Assembly (NCBI RefSeq): GCF_028689295.1
Contig: NZ_JAQTWL010000012.1
Span: 33,870-97,869, forward strand
From: Rhodoferax sp.
GTDB lineage: Bacteria > Pseudomonadota > Gammaproteobacteria > Burkholderiales > Burkholderiaceae_C
Length of the DNA: 64,000 bases
Direction of reading: 5' to 3'
Part shown: positions 40,739-50,280 of the stretch, one piece after another
How positions within the stretch are numbered: the stretch's first letter is position 1
Layout: the number at the start of each line of letters is the position of its first letter
Position numbers and translations under genes: made by a program
The notes under the pieces: model-generated
Seen by the model: only the letters and a program-made list of their open reading frames with translations
Databases searched by the model: none
What the model was told of the DNA's origin: nothing

Positions 40739-43700
40739 ATGTTCGTTCACTTACGCCTGCACACCGAATATTCTGTCATCGACGGCACTACTCGCATCGA
40801 CGAAGTGGTCAAGGCGGCCGCTGCCGACGGCCAACCCGCGCTGGCCATCACCGACCTGAGCAACCTGTTCGGTGCCATCAAGTTTTACAAGGAAGGGCGT
40901 AAGCGCGGCCTCAAGCCGCTCATCGGCGCCGAGATCTGGCTGGAGGGCCTGGGCAAGGAAGCAGGGCAACTGTCACGTGTGCTGCTGCTGGTGCAAAACC
41001 ACCCCGGCTACCTGAATCTGTCCGAACTGCTGGCGCGCGCCTGGACACAAAATGGCGGCAAGGCGCAGGCCACGGTCACGCTGGCTTGGCTCAGGGAGCT
41101 CAATGGCGGGCTCATCTGCCTGTCTGGCGCGCAAGCCGGGCCGGTGGGCCAGGCGCTGCTGCAGGGCGACGAGGCGCGTGCGCTCGACGCCGCGCTGCAG
41201 TTGGCCGGTGTGTTTACCCACCGCTTTTATCTGGAACTGCAGCGCGCCGGCCGCCCCGAAGACGAGTCCCAGGTGGCGGCGGCGGTGCAACTGGCGCTGC
41301 GCTCGGGCCTGCCGGTGGTGGCGACGCACCCGGTGCAGTTCATGGCGCCGGAGGATTTTGAGGCGCATGAGGCGCGTGTTTGTATTGCCGAGGGTGAACT
41401 GCTGGCCAACCCGCGTCGCGTGCGCCGCTTCACGCGCGACCAGTATTTCAAATCGACGGCGGACATGCAGGCGCTTTTCGCCGATATTCCCTCGGCACTG
41501 GCCAACAGCGTGGAGATTGCCAGGCGATGCAACCTGAGTCTGGTGCTCGACATGCCGCAACTGCCCGACTTCCCGATCCCGCCGGTCGATGGCGTGGTGA
41601 TGGCTGCCGACGACTACTTTCGCTACGCCTCGCACGAAGGATTGAAAGAGCGCATGGCGCACCTGTACCCCGACCCGGTGCAGCGCGACAAGGAAATGCC
41701 ACGCTACCTGGCACGACTCGAATTTGAACTGGTAACCATCCTTGAGATGGGCTTTCCCGGCTACTTTCTGATCGTCGGCGACTTCATCAACTGGGCCAAG
41801 AAAAACGGTTGCCCGGTCGGCCCCGGGCGCGGCTCCGGCGCCGGTTCGCTGGTGGCCTACGCACTCAAGATCACCGACCTCGACCCGCTGGGCTACAACC
41901 TGCTGTTCGAGCGCTTTTTGAACCCGGAGCGGGTTTCGATGCCCGACTTCGACATCGACTTTTGTCAGGGCAACCGCGACCGCGTGATCGACTACGTGAA
42001 AGAAAAATACGGCAAGGACGCGGTCAGCCAGATCGCCACCTTTGGCACCATGGCGGCGCGCGCGGCGATTCGCGACGTGGGCCGGGTGCTCGACATGAGC
42101 TACACCTTTTGCGACGGCATCAGCAAACTCATTCCCAACAAGCCCGGCGTGGCGGTCACGCTCCAACTGCCGCCGGCCGATCGCAAGCCCGACGACAAGC
42201 TGGTCTATGCCGTCGAGGCCGAGCCGATACTGGCGGAGCGCGAGGCCAAAGAGGAGGATGTGCGCACGCTGCTGGAACTGGCGCGCAAGTTGGAGGGCCT
42301 GACCCGCAATGTCGGGATGCACGCCGGCGGGGTGTTGATTGCGCCTGGCAAGCTCACCGACTTTTGCCCCCTTTACCAGCAGCCTGGCAGCGATTCTGCG
42401 GTGAGCCAGTACGACAAATACGACGTCGAAGCCGTGGGCTTGGTCAAGTTCGACTTTTTGGGCCTGGCCACGCTCACCATTCTGGCATTGGCCCGCGAAT
42501 TTATCGTCCAGCGCCATCCAGGCCAGGAAGACTTTGCCTATGAGAACCTGCCGCTCGATGACGAAGCCGTCTATAAGCTGTTCCAGACGGGCAAGACCGA
42601 GGCCGTGTTCCAGTTTGAAAGCCGTGGCATGCAGGGCATGCTCAAGGACGCCAAACCCACCCGGCTGGAAGACCTGATCGCGCTCAACGCCCTTTACCGA
42701 CCCGGCCCGATGGACCTGATCCCGAGCTTCGTGGCGCGCAAGCACGGTCGCGAGCCGGTGGAGTACCCGCACCCGCTGGTGGCTGACATGCTGAGCGAGA
42801 CCTACGGCATCATGGTGTATCAGGAACAGGTGATGCAGACCGCGCAGATCCTGGGGGGCTACTCGCTCGGTGGCGCCGACCTGCTGCGCCGCGCCATGGG
42901 CAAGAAAGACGCGGCCAAGATGGCCGAGCATCGTCAGATCTTTCGCGACGGCGCCGCCAAAAACAACATCGATCAAGCCAAGGCCGATGAAATTTTCGAC
43001 CTGATGGAAAAATTTGCCGGCTACGGCTTCAACAAGTCGCATGCCGCCGCCTACTCGCTGCTGGCGTACCACACGGCCTGGCTCAAGGTGCACTACGCGG
43101 CAGAGTTCTTCTGCGCCAACATGACAGTGGAAATGGACGACACCGACAAGCTCAAGGTGCTGCTCGAAGACGCGCTCAAGATGGGCCTGACGTTCGAGGC
43201 GCCCGATGTGAACCGGGGTGTGGGGCGTTTCGAGCCGGTCTCCGACACCGTGATCCGCTACGGCCTGAGCGCCGTCAAGGGCAGCGGCCAGCAGGCCATC
43301 GAGGCCATCGTGGCGGCGCGCCAGGGCCGCGGCGTCGGCCCCAATGGCGACACGGTCGGGCCGTTCACGAGCCTGTTCGATTTTTGCGCGCGGGTCGATC
43401 GCAGCCGCATCAACAAGCGCACTGTGGAGGCGCTGATCAAGGCTGGCGCTTTCGATGCACTTGATCTCAACCGCGCCAGCCTGCTGGCCAGTGTCGATCT
43501 GGCCTTCGAGTTTGGCGCCGCCGCGCTGGCCAACGCCAACCAGTGCAGCCTGTTCGACCTGGACGATGGCGACGCGCACGGTTCCAGCACGCAAGAGCCC
43601 GAGCTGGTGCCGGCCACGCCCTGGGGCGTGAAGGAGCGTCTGGTGTATGAAAAATCCGCGCTGGGCTTTTACTTGTCCGGGCATTTGTTCGACGAGGTGG

Positions 43701-44302
43701 TGACCGAGGTGCGCCGCTTTGCCAAGCGAGCGATTGCCGACCTGATCGACACCCGCGAGCCGCAATTGGTGGCGGGCATCATCACCGACTTGCGGGTGGT
43801 CAATGGCCAGCGCGGCAAACTGGCGCTGTTCAAGCTTGACGACGCGTCCGGGGTGATTGACGCCCGGGTCGAAGAAGCGTTGATCAACGCCCACAAGGAC
43901 CTGCTCAAGGACGACGAGCTGATCATCGTCATGGGCAAGCAGCAGCCCGATCGTTTTTCGGGCGGCATGCAGCTCAACGTGACGCAAATTTGGGACCTTG
44001 AGCAGGCACGCTGCCGTTTCGGCAAATACCTGCGCGTGCGCGCCTGCACCGGTCCGCAGGGTCTGAAACTCGACATGGCACGGCTGTTAAAAGACTTTCC
44101 GGCACAAAAAGAACTGACCGAGCAGGGCGAGTTATGGCGGGGCTTAAGCGTGCGACTGGCCTTGAACTGCCAGGGCGATGAGGGCGCCGCCCAAGCTGAG
44201 TTGCAGCTGGGCGAGCAAGCCCGCTTCTACCCCAGCAATGCCGCGCTGGCGAGCTGGTGGGCGCAGGCGGCACCCGGCACGGCCGAAATTGTTTACGAGT
44301 GA
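40739..44302 (+). CDS. dnaE: DNA polymerase III subunit alpha
   Basis: This is the replicative polymerase catalytic subunit, of the DnaE1 type, with 1187 residues. The N-terminal PHP domain begins FVHLRLHTEYSVIDG. The palm carries GPGRGSGAGSLVAYAL and the catalytic aspartates in PDFDIDFCQGNRDR (about 402-415). The fingers and helix-hairpin-helix region follow, and an OB fold near 990-1060 (ITDLRVVNGQRGKLALFKLDD) precedes the C-terminal domain. The start at 40739 matches the family beginning. The gene is convergent with tolA, 9 nt apart, with no terminator visible. Confidence 0.96.
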   Translation: MFVHLRLHTEYSVIDGTTRIDEVVKAAAADGQPALAITDLSNLFGAIKFYKEGRKRGLKPLIGAEIWLEGLGKEAGQLSRVLLLVQNHPGYLNLSELLARAWTQNGGKAQATVTLAWLRELNGGLICLSGAQAGPVGQALLQGDEARALDAALQLAGVFTHRFYLELQRAGRPEDESQVAAAVQLALRSGLPVVATHPVQFMAPEDFEAHEARVCIAEGELLANPRRVRRFTRDQYFKSTADMQALFADIPSALANSVEIARRCNLSLVLDMPQLPDFPIPPVDGVVMAADDYFRYASHEGLKERMAHLYPDPVQRDKEMPRYLARLEFELVTILEMGFPGYFLIVGDFINWAKKNGCPVGPGRGSGAGSLVAYALKITDLDPLGYNLLFERFLNPERVSMPDFDIDFCQGNRDRVIDYVKEKYGKDAVSQIATFGTMAARAAIRDVGRVLDMSYTFCDGISKLIPNKPGVAVTLQLPPADRKPDDKLVYAVEAEPILAEREAKEEDVRTLLELARKLEGLTRNVGMHAGGVLIAPGKLTDFCPLYQQPGSDSAVSQYDKYDVEAVGLVKFDFLGLATLTILALAREFIVQRHPGQEDFAYENLPLDDEAVYKLFQTGKTEAVFQFESRGMQGMLKDAKPTRLEDLIALNALYRPGPMDLIPSFVARKHGREPVEYPHPLVADMLSETYGIMVYQEQVMQTAQILGGYSLGGADLLRRAMGKKDAAKMAEHRQIFRDGAAKNNIDQAKADEIFDLMEKFAGYGFNKSHAAAYSLLAYHTAWLKVHYAAEFFCANMTVEMDDTDKLKVLLEDALKMGLTFEAPDVNRGVGRFEPVSDTVIRYGLSAVKGSGQQAIEAIVAARQGRGVGPNGDTVGPFTSLFDFCARVDRSRINKRTVEALIKAGAFDALDLNRASLLASVDLAFEFGAAALANANQCSLFDLDDGDAHGSSTQEPELVPATPWGVKERLVYEKSALGFYLSGHLFDEVVTEVRRFAKRAIADLIDTREPQLVAGIITDLRVVNGQRGKLALFKLDDASGVIDARVEEALINAHKDLLKDDELIIVMGKQQPDRFSGGMQLNVTQIWDLEQARCRFGKYLRVRACTGPQGLKLDMARLLKDFPAQKELTEQGELWRGLSVRLALNCQGDEGAAQAELQLGEQARFYPSNAALASWWAQAAPGTAEIVYE

Positions 44303-44311
44303 TAGCGCCGG

Positions 44312-45211
44312 CTAATCTTTGGGCCGGAAGCTGATCACCAGCGGCGAGGGCACGCGGCCATCGGTGTCGCGCGGCAAGACTTCGGTCTTGGCGATGGCTC
44401 GTAGCACCGCTTCGTCCCACGCTGCCACACCGCTCGATTTCGTGAGTTTGCTCGCCAGAATCTTGCCGTCGGGCGCGGCGTGCACCTCGACTTCTGCCGT
44501 CGGGTTGCCGCTGATGGCTTCAGTGAACACGATGTTGGGCTTGATGCGGGCAATGATGCGTCCGGCATAACTGGCCGAGGGACCGGCTGATTTGAGCGCC
44601 GTACCGGTGGCGCCGGGCGCACCGCTTGCGCCGGCCAGGCCACTCATGCGCTGCAGATTCTTCACCCGCTGGGCATTGAGCTGTTTGGCCTGTTGCTCGG
44701 CCAGCTTTTTCTCCTGCGCCAGTTTGGTTTTTTCGGCCAGGGCCTGCTTCAGCTTGTCGGCCTTGAGTTGCTCCACTTTCAATTTTTCCTGCTGCAACCT
44801 GGCCTGCTTGAGCTTGTCCTGTTTGAGCTTCTCCTGCTGCTTTTCAAGCTCAAGTTGTCTTTGCCTTTGCAGGCGCCGCTTTTCCTGCTCCAGTGCAATG
44901 TCCACCTTGGGCGGCTCTGCGACGGGTGGCGGCAGCGGCGCGGGCTTGGCCACGACCTGCGGCTTTTCGGGCGGCAGCGGTTCGGGCGGCAGCTCCTGCA
45001 TCGGCTCTTGCAGCCTGGGGGCGGCAGCCACCGGCACGGCGGCCCAGAGTTCGGCTTCGACATTGACGATTTGCGCGTCGCGCTGCCAGCGCACGCCCCA
45101 GGTCAGGGCGGCCACCAGCAGCCCGTGCGCCAGCAGCGCCAGCATGAAGGCGCGAACCACCCCGGGGGTGTCAGGTGGGGAAAATTCCAGTCGCTCAGCC
45201 GCTGTGTGCAT
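44312..45211 (-). CDS. tolA: Cell envelope integrity protein TolA
   Basis: TolA spans the periplasm and links TolQR in the inner membrane to TolB/Pal at the outer membrane. It has 299 residues. The N-terminal anchor is at about 19-37 (VVRAFMLALLAHGLLVAAL). A proline-rich stretch and a long Lys/Gln/Leu-rich helix (about 100-190) follow. The C-terminal TonB-like domain contains PTAEVEVHAAPDGKI and WDEAVLRAIAKTEVLP. It is the last gene of the minus-strand run; tolB and pal do not follow. Confidence 0.92.
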   Translation of the reverse strand: MHTAAERLEFSPPDTPGVVRAFMLALLAHGLLVAALTWGVRWQRDAQIVNVEAELWAAVPVAAAPRLQEPMQELPPEPLPPEKPQVVAKPAPLPPPVAEPPKVDIALEQEKRRLQRQRQLELEKQQEKLKQDKLKQARLQQEKLKVEQLKADKLKQALAEKTKLAQEKKLAEQQAKQLNAQRVKNLQRMSGLAGASGAPGATGTALKSAGPSASYAGRIIARIKPNIVFTEAISGNPTAEVEVHAAPDGKILASKLTKSSGVAAWDEAVLRAIAKTEVLPRDTDGRVPSPLVISFRPKD

Positions 45212-45223
45212 GGCAAAAACGGA

Positions 45224-45652
45224 TCAAGGTGCCAGTTGCACCGACAGACCCACGCGGGCAATGCCGGCGCGCTGCAAGGCGTCCATGACGAGCACCACGG
45301 CCTCGTATTTGACGGCCTTGTCAGCGCTGATGACCACGGCAGTATTGGGCACGCCGGCCTGCGCCTGCTGCACGGCGCTGGTGATTTCCTTGAGGCTGAT
45401 GCCGGTGCTGGTGATGCTCTTGTCCTTGAGCTTTAGCCGTAGCGCCTCGTCCTTGCCGATCACGATCTGGATCACCTGGTCAGGCTGGCTGGCGGCCTTG
45501 CCGACGCTGGGCAGGCTGATCATGCTGGGCGCGATCAGCGGCGCGGTGACCATGAAAATGATCAGCAACACCAGCATCACGTCGATGAAGGGCACCATGT
45601 TGATCTCGTTGATGGTGCGGCGGCCCCGGCCGCGGCTGACGACGGCGGCCAC
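45224..45652 (-). CDS. tolR: Biopolymer transport protein TolR
   Basis: TolR forms the proton-motive-force-driven motor with TolQ that energises TolA. With the GTG start at 45652 it has 142 residues and begins (M)AAVVSRGRGRRTINEINM. One membrane helix (about 19-40, PFIDVMLVLLIIFMVTAPLI) carries the conserved Asp needed for proton flow. The periplasmic domain follows. The longer upstream frame lies inside tolQ and lacks similarity. The GTG is 2 nt after the tolQ stop, so translation is probably coupled. Confidence 0.92.
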   Translation of the reverse strand: MAAVVSRGRGRRTINEINMVPFIDVMLVLLIIFMVTAPLIAPSMISLPSVGKAASQPDQVIQIVIGKDEALRLKLKDKSITSTGISLKEITSAVQQAQAGVPNTAVVISADKAVKYEAVVLVMDALQRAGIARVGLSVQLAP

Positions 45653-45654
45653 GA

Positions 45655-46347
45655 TCAGTGCCCCGAAGCCGATTGCGCGCCCACATTGCGCTGCAGGATG
45701 TTGGAAAACTCCTCGATGAAGGTTTCCAGCCGGATCGCGATGCGGTCGATGTCGCGGGCAAAGCGGTTGTAGGCCACCACGGCCGGAATCGCCGCAAACA
45801 GGCCGATGGCGGTGGCCACCAGCGCCTCGGCAATGCCCGGCGCCACGGTGGCCAGCGTCACCTGGGTGAGGGCGGCAAGCCCGGTAAAGGCGTGCATGAT
45901 GCCCCACACGGTGCCAAACAAACCCACGTAGGGCGACACCGAGCCGACCGAGGCCAGAAATGACAGGTGTGTCTCCACCACGTCCATTTCGCGCTGGAAG
46001 CTCGCGCGCATGGCGCGCCGGGCGCCGTCCATCAGGGTGCCGGCGTCGGTGATGTGGCGCTCGCGCAGCTTTTGGTATTCGCGCATGCCGCTGGCAAAAA
46101 TGCGTTCCATGGGACCGCCGTTGCGCGCGTTCTGGGCGGCCGCTGCAAACAAGTCGTTCAGGCTGCTGCCCGACCAGAAGTCGCGCTCAAAAGTGTCGTT
46201 GAGCTGCTTGACCTTGCCCAGCGAAAACAGTTTGCGAAAGATGGCGGCCCAACTGGCCACCGACACCGTGATCAGCAGCAGCATCACCAGTTGCACCACC
46301 AGGCTGGCGTTGAGCACGAGTTGAAAGATGGAGAGGTCTTGGTTCAT
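45655..46347 (-). CDS. tolQ: Tol-Pal system protein TolQ
   Basis: TolQ is the MotA/ExbB-type inner-membrane motor protein of the Tol system, used in outer-membrane constriction during division. It has 230 residues with three membrane segments at about 12-36, 130-155 and 165-190. The conserved region FLASVGSVSPYVGLFGTVWG and PGIAEALVATAIGLFAAIPAV are family signatures. It lies between ybgC and tolR as in E. coli. Confidence 0.95.
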   Translation of the reverse strand: MNQDLSIFQLVLNASLVVQLVMLLLITVSVASWAAIFRKLFSLGKVKQLNDTFERDFWSGSSLNDLFAAAAQNARNGGPMERIFASGMREYQKLRERHITDAGTLMDGARRAMRASFQREMDVVETHLSFLASVGSVSPYVGLFGTVWGIMHAFTGLAALTQVTLATVAPGIAEALVATAIGLFAAIPAVVAYNRFARDIDRIAIRLETFIEEFSNILQRNVGAQSASGH

Positions 46348-46365
46348 TCTTGGCTTAGGTTGGGT

Positions 46366-46794
46366 TCAGGTCAGAGCATCGATGATCCGGGCTGGAATTC
46401 TGTCAGGTTTGAGCGTGTGGGCGTTCACCCAGCCGGCGCGAATGGTGGCTTCGCACAGCAGCACCGGGCCGGCGGCGTTGGTCCGCAGGGCCTGTTGATG
46501 GATTGTCATGGACGCACGCCCCGCAGCCAGCAGCGAAGTTGTAACCAATAGTTCGTCGTCGAGCCTGGCGCTCTGGATGAAGCGCACTTGGGCATCGCTG
46601 ACCACGAACATGCCGCCGGTGACATCTTTCAGGGCCTGCTGGCTGATGCCTTTGGCGCGCAGCCATTCGGTGCGCGAGCGCTCGAAAAACTTCAGGTAAT
46701 TGGCGTAGAACACAATGCCGCCGGCGTCGGTGTCTTCCCAATAGACGCGCACCGGCCAGCTAAATACCTCTTTGCTCACGGACGGTTTGTTCAT
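46366..46794 (-). CDS. ybgC: Tol-Pal-associated acyl-CoA thioesterase YbgC
   Basis: This is a hotdog-fold 4-hydroxybenzoyl-CoA thioesterase family protein of 142 residues, normally the first gene of the tol operon. The catalytic Asp lies in YWEDTDAGGIVFYANYLKFF, and RTEWLRAKG follows. It overlaps the upstream aminotransferase gene by 4 nt (ATGA), which ties the tol genes to the ribB-ribH-nusB operon. The physiological acyl substrate is not clear. Confidence 0.92.
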   Translation of the reverse strand: MNKPSVSKEVFSWPVRVYWEDTDAGGIVFYANYLKFFERSRTEWLRAKGISQQALKDVTGGMFVVSDAQVRFIQSARLDDELLVTTSLLAAGRASMTIHQQALRTNAAGPVLLCEATIRAGWVNAHTLKPDRIPARIIDALT

Positions 46795-47975
46795 GCCAGC
46801 AAGGCCTTGAGCCGACCGATGGCGCTGTGCAGCTGGGTCATCGAGTTGGCCGTCGAAAAACGGATGAAATGCCCGGTATCAAAGTGGCCGAAGTCGAGCC
46901 CCGGCGTCACCGCCACGTGGGACCGGTTCATGAACTCATAGGCCAGGTCCCAGCTGCCGTTCACGCCCAGCCGGGCGCAGGCGGCCGAGCAATCGGCCCA
47001 GGCATAGAAAGCGCCGTCGGGCATCACTGGCACGCTCAAGCCCAGCGCGTCGAGGGCCGGGATGAAATAGTCGCGCCGCGCCTTGAACTCGGCGCGTCGG
47101 CGCTCATACTCGGCCAGGCTCTCGGCCTCGAAGCAGGCCAGCGCCGCGTATTGCGCAATGGTGCTGGGGCAGATGAACAGGTTTTGTGCCAGCCGCTCGA
47201 TGACAGGCACCAGGTTTTCCGGCACCACCATCCAGCCCAGGCGCCAGCCGGTCATGTTGAAGTATTTGCTGAAGCTGTTGATGCTGATGATCTGGTCGTC
47301 CAGCGCCAGCGCGGTGTGGCCATACAGGTCGTCATGGCTCAGGCCCAGATAAATTTCGTCGATCAGCGTGATGCCGCCGCGCGCCTGCACGACCGCATGG
47401 ATGCGGCGCAGTTCGTCGGGTTCAATCGAGGTGCCGGTGGGGTTGGACGGCGAGGCCAGCAACACACCCCGTGTTCGGTCGTTCCAGGCTTGCTCCACCT
47501 TGTCGGCGCTGAGCTGAAAACGCTCCCCGGCCGTGGTCGGGATCAGCACCGCCGCGCCGTCGGCTGCGGCCACAAAATGCCGGTTGCAGGGGTAGCTCGG
47601 GTCGGGCATCAGCACTTCGTCACCGCGCTCAATCAGCGCCAGGCAGGCCAACTGCAGGGCAGCAGAGGCGCCGGCGGTGACCACGATGCGCCCGGCAGGC
47701 ACCTTGACGCCGAACCGGCTGGCGTACCAGGCACTGATGCGCTCGCGCAGTTCCGGCAGCCCGGTGGCCGGGGTGTAATGCGACAGGCCTTCGTGAATGG
47801 CCTTCACAGCCGCTTCCTGCACCAGTGGCGGCGCGGTGAAATCGGGCTCGCCAATGTTCAGGAAAATCATCGGCGACTCAGACTGCGCCACCTGTTGCGC
47901 CACGGCGCTGGCCGCCTTGGCCACTTCCATCACGTAAAAAGGTTCAATGCGCTCGGCGCGCCGGGAAATGCGCAT
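46791..47975 (-). CDS. Class I/II PLP-dependent aminotransferase
   Basis: This is a 394-residue fold-type I aminotransferase. The Schiff-base lysine is K237 in SINSFSKYFNMTGWRLGW; NIGEPDFTAPP, LASPSNPTGT and the phosphate-binding AGASAALQLA are further marks. It belongs to the aspartate/alanine aminotransferase group, but the substrate cannot be read from the motifs. The start at 47975 gives MRISRRAERIEPFYVMEV; the frame upstream overlaps nusB and is not protein-like. It follows nusB after 8 nt. Confidence 0.87.
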   Translation of the reverse strand: MRISRRAERIEPFYVMEVAKAASAVAQQVAQSESPMIFLNIGEPDFTAPPLVQEAAVKAIHEGLSHYTPATGLPELRERISAWYASRFGVKVPAGRIVVTAGASAALQLACLALIERGDEVLMPDPSYPCNRHFVAAADGAAVLIPTTAGERFQLSADKVEQAWNDRTRGVLLASPSNPTGTSIEPDELRRIHAVVQARGGITLIDEIYLGLSHDDLYGHTALALDDQIISINSFSKYFNMTGWRLGWMVVPENLVPVIERLAQNLFICPSTIAQYAALACFEAESLAEYERRRAEFKARRDYFIPALDALGLSVPVMPDGAFYAWADCSAACARLGVNGSWDLAYEFMNRSHVAVTPGLDFGHFDTGHFIRFSTANSMTQLHSAIGRLKALLA

Positions 47976-47983
47976 TTTTTCGT

Positions 47984-48511
47984 TCAGTGGGCACCCTGGT
48001 CGGCGGCCACCTCGGCCTGGCGCAGCTGCCGGGCCAGCCCGTTGAGCACGCCGTTCACGTATTTGTGGCCGTCGGTGCCACCAAACTCCTTGGCCAGCTC
48101 GACGCATTCGTTGAGCACCACGCGCCAGGGCACATCCAGGCAGTGCTGCAGCTCGTAGGCGCCAATCCACATCACGCCGTGCTCCACCGGCGAAATTTCG
48201 GCCAGCTTGCGGTCCAGCAGCGGCAGGATCAGCGCATCCAGCCCTTCGGCCTGTTCGGCACAGCCGTGCAGCAGGGCGTCAAAATGCACGCTGTCGGCCT
48301 TGCTGAAACCCGCCAGGTCGCGGGTGAAGGCATCCACATCGGCCACGTCGTTTTTGCCCACCAATACCTGGTACAGCGCCTGCAGGGCAAATTCGCGCGC
48401 GCGGGAGCGGTCGGACTTGCTGGCGGCCTTGCGTGCGCCGGTGCTGGTCAGGCCCTTGCGAGGCTGGCGGGGCGGCCGCGTGGAAGGCTTTGGGTGGCTC
48501 GATTCGCTCAT
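47984..48511 (-). CDS. nusB: Transcription antitermination factor NusB
   Basis: NusB works with S10 (NusE) in processive antitermination of rRNA operons. It has 175 residues. A basic, low-complexity N-terminal extension of about 35 residues ([20 protein letters not shown]) precedes the helical domain, which begins [39 protein letters not shown], cited here as [15 protein letters not shown] and [10 protein letters not shown], is the family C-terminal signature. It overlaps ribH by 4 nt; ribH-nusB is a common bacterial pair. Confidence 0.93.
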   Translation of the reverse strand: MSESSHPKPSTRPPRQPRKGLTSTGARKAASKSDRSRAREFALQALYQVLVGKNDVADVDAFTRDLAGFSKADSVHFDALLHGCAEQAEGLDALILPLLDRKLAEISPVEHGVMWIGAYELQHCLDVPWRVVLNECVELAKEFGGTDGHKYVNGVLNGLARQLRQAEVAADQGAH

Positions 48512-48984
48512 TCAATCTCTTCCAGTAAATTGGCCATTTCCACGGCCACGCGGGCCGCATCGCGGCCCTTGTCGGTTTGCCGGGCCATGGCCTGAGCCAT
48601 GTCTTCGGTGGTCAGGATGGCGTTGGCAATGGGCACCTGGTAGTCCAGCGCCACGCGGCTCACGCCGGCGCCCGATTCGTTGGCAACCAGTTCGAAGTGG
48701 TAAGTTTCGCCGCGGATGATGCAGCCCAGCGCAATCAGCGCGTTGAATTTCAGATGCTCGGCCATCGCCTGCAGCGCCACCGGAATTTCCAGCGCGCCGG
48801 GCACCTGCACCAGGGTGATGTTCCGGGCTGCCACGCCCAGCTTCAGCAGTTCGGCCTGGCAGGCAGCGGCCAGCGCGCCGGTGATGTCCGCGTTAAAGCG
48901 CGCCTGCACAATGCCGATCGTGAGTTTTTTGCCATCGAGGCGGCGGTCGTTGGCAGCGAGCGTGCCCTGGTCTGCGTTCAGCAT
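48508..48984 (-). CDS. ribH: 6,7-dimethyl-8-ribityllumazine synthase
   Basis: RibH condenses 5-amino-6-ribitylaminouracil with dihydroxybutanone phosphate in riboflavin synthesis, usually as a 60-mer or smaller assembly. It has 158 residues. Family motifs are [29 protein letters not shown] and [19 protein letters not shown], the last containing the His of the active site. It lies between ribB and nusB. Confidence 0.95.
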   Translation of the reverse strand: MLNADQGTLAANDRRLDGKKLTIGIVQARFNADITGALAAACQAELLKLGVAARNITLVQVPGALEIPVALQAMAEHLKFNALIALGCIIRGETYHFELVANESGAGVSRVALDYQVPIANAILTTEDMAQAMARQTDKGRDAARVAVEMANLLEEIE

Positions 48985-49021
48985 GGGAGTTTTCCTGTCA
49001 GGTACTTTTAATGTCGGGGAG

Positions 49022-50137
49022 TCAGGGCGTCACGTAGCCCACAATTTCAAGGCCATAACCAGCCATGCTGGGCATGCGTCTTGGGTTGCCCAGCAGCTTC
49101 ATTTTGTGCACACCGCACTCGCGCAAAATTTGCGCGCCAATGCCGTAACTGCGCAAGTCCATGCGGCCGCGCTCGGGGCCGTGAGTCGCTCTGGCCGTGC
49201 CGTCGAACTGGGCCAGCAATTGCTTGCCGCTCTCGCCGCAGTTCAAAAAGACCACCACGCCCTTGCCCTCGGCCGCCACGCGCGCCAGACTGGCGTCCAG
49301 GCTCCAGGAATGCATGGTGCGGCCCACTTCCAGCGCGTCGAGCACCGACAGCGGTTCATGCACGCGCGCCAGCACGGCTTCATCTTCAGTCCACTGGCCC
49401 TTGACCAGCGCCAGGTGCACGCCGTGCGCCGTTTTGTCCTTGAAAGCGTGGGCGGTGAATTCGCCAAACGCGGTGTTGAGCGGCCGGGCGCCGAGATGCT
49501 CCACCAGCGATTCCATCCGGCTGCGGTGGTGGATCAAGTCGGCAATGGTGCCAATTTTGAGGCCATGCTCTTTGGCAAACAACTGCAGGTCGGGCAAGCG
49601 CGCCATGGTGCCGTCGTCCTTCATGATCTCGCAGATCATGGCCGCCGGTGTGCATCCCGCCATGGCGGCCAGGTCGCAACCGGCCTCGGTGTGGCCTGCG
49701 CGCATCAGCACCCCGCCCTCGACGGCCTGCAAGGGAAAGATGTGGCCGGGCTGCACCAGGTCTTCGGGCTTGGCATTTTTGGCCACGGCCGCCTGGATGG
49801 TGCGGGCGCGGTCGGCCGCCGAGATGCCGGTGGTCACGCCCTCGGCGGCCTCGATCGAGACCGTGAACGCAGTACCTTTTTTGTCGCCATTGCGCGCCGT
49901 CATGGGCGGCAGCTGCAGCCGCTCGCAATGGTCGCGAGTGAGCGTCAAACAGATCAGACCACGGCCAAAACGGGCCATGAAATTGACTGCCTCGGCGGTC
50001 ACGTGCTCGGCGGCCATCACCAGGTCGCCCTCGTTTTCGCGGTCTTCCTCATCGACCAGGATGACCATGCGCCCGGCGCTCAGCTCGGCAACGATGTCTT
50101 CGACGGGGGAAATGCCTGACAGATGTGACTTGGTCAT
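49022..50137 (-). CDS. ribB: 3,4-dihydroxy-2-butanone 4-phosphate synthase with degenerate GTP cyclohydrolase II domain (RibBX type)
   Basis: The protein has 371 residues. The N-terminal half is a normal DHBP synthase (RibB): [16 protein letters not shown] binds Mg and substrate, with [16 protein letters not shown] later. The C-terminal half aligns with GTP cyclohydrolase II, but the three zinc-binding cysteines (E. coli C54, C65, C67) are absent: where RibA has R-C-D-C-G-F this protein has R-T-M-H-S-W. It therefore fits the RibBX variant described in Proteobacteria, in which the second domain has lost cyclohydrolase activity. A separate ribA would be needed elsewhere. It is probably the first gene of the long minus-strand operon. 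Confidence 0.9.
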   Translation of the reverse strand: MTKSHLSGISPVEDIVAELSAGRMVILVDEEDRENEGDLVMAAEHVTAEAVNFMARFGRGLICLTLTRDHCERLQLPPMTARNGDKKGTAFTVSIEAAEGVTTGISAADRARTIQAAVAKNAKPEDLVQPGHIFPLQAVEGGVLMRAGHTEAGCDLAAMAGCTPAAMICEIMKDDGTMARLPDLQLFAKEHGLKIGTIADLIHHRSRMESLVEHLGARPLNTAFGEFTAHAFKDKTAHGVHLALVKGQWTEDEAVLARVHEPLSVLDALEVGRTMHSWSLDASLARVAAEGKGVVVFLNCGESGKQLLAQFDGTARATHGPERGRMDLRSYGIGAQILRECGVHKMKLLGNPRRMPSMAGYGLEIVGYVTP

Positions 50138-50220
50138 GGGGTGTTTGGAACTATATTTTGGTGAGAAGTGCCGGACCGTGGCGCGCTTGATCGAAGTTAA
50201 TCGTGCATCATGGCCATTCG

Positions 50221-50233
50221 CCCGATTATCGGG
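50221..50233. promoter_or_regulatory. Perfect palindrome between ribB and the divergent small gene
   Basis: CCCGATTATCGGG is a perfect 13-bp palindrome (six pairs around a central T) in the 143-nt divergent region. Read on the minus strand it contains GATAAT, a possible -10 for ribB. I looked for an FMN riboswitch here and saw none. Confidence 0.3.
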
Positions 50234-50280
50234 GATTGTGGTTTGGGTTAGGCTTGGGTTTTATTGCAAGGAGTGAATCA

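Noticed and set aside
40973..43987. A 1004-codon open frame on the minus strand across dnaE
   Set aside because: It mirrors the codon bias of dnaE (antisense of a GC-rich gene), has no recognisable domains, and dnaE itself is certain.
50138..50280. FMN riboswitch upstream of ribB
   Set aside because: The 143-nt region lacks the conserved RFN element segments; only a 13-bp palindrome is seen.
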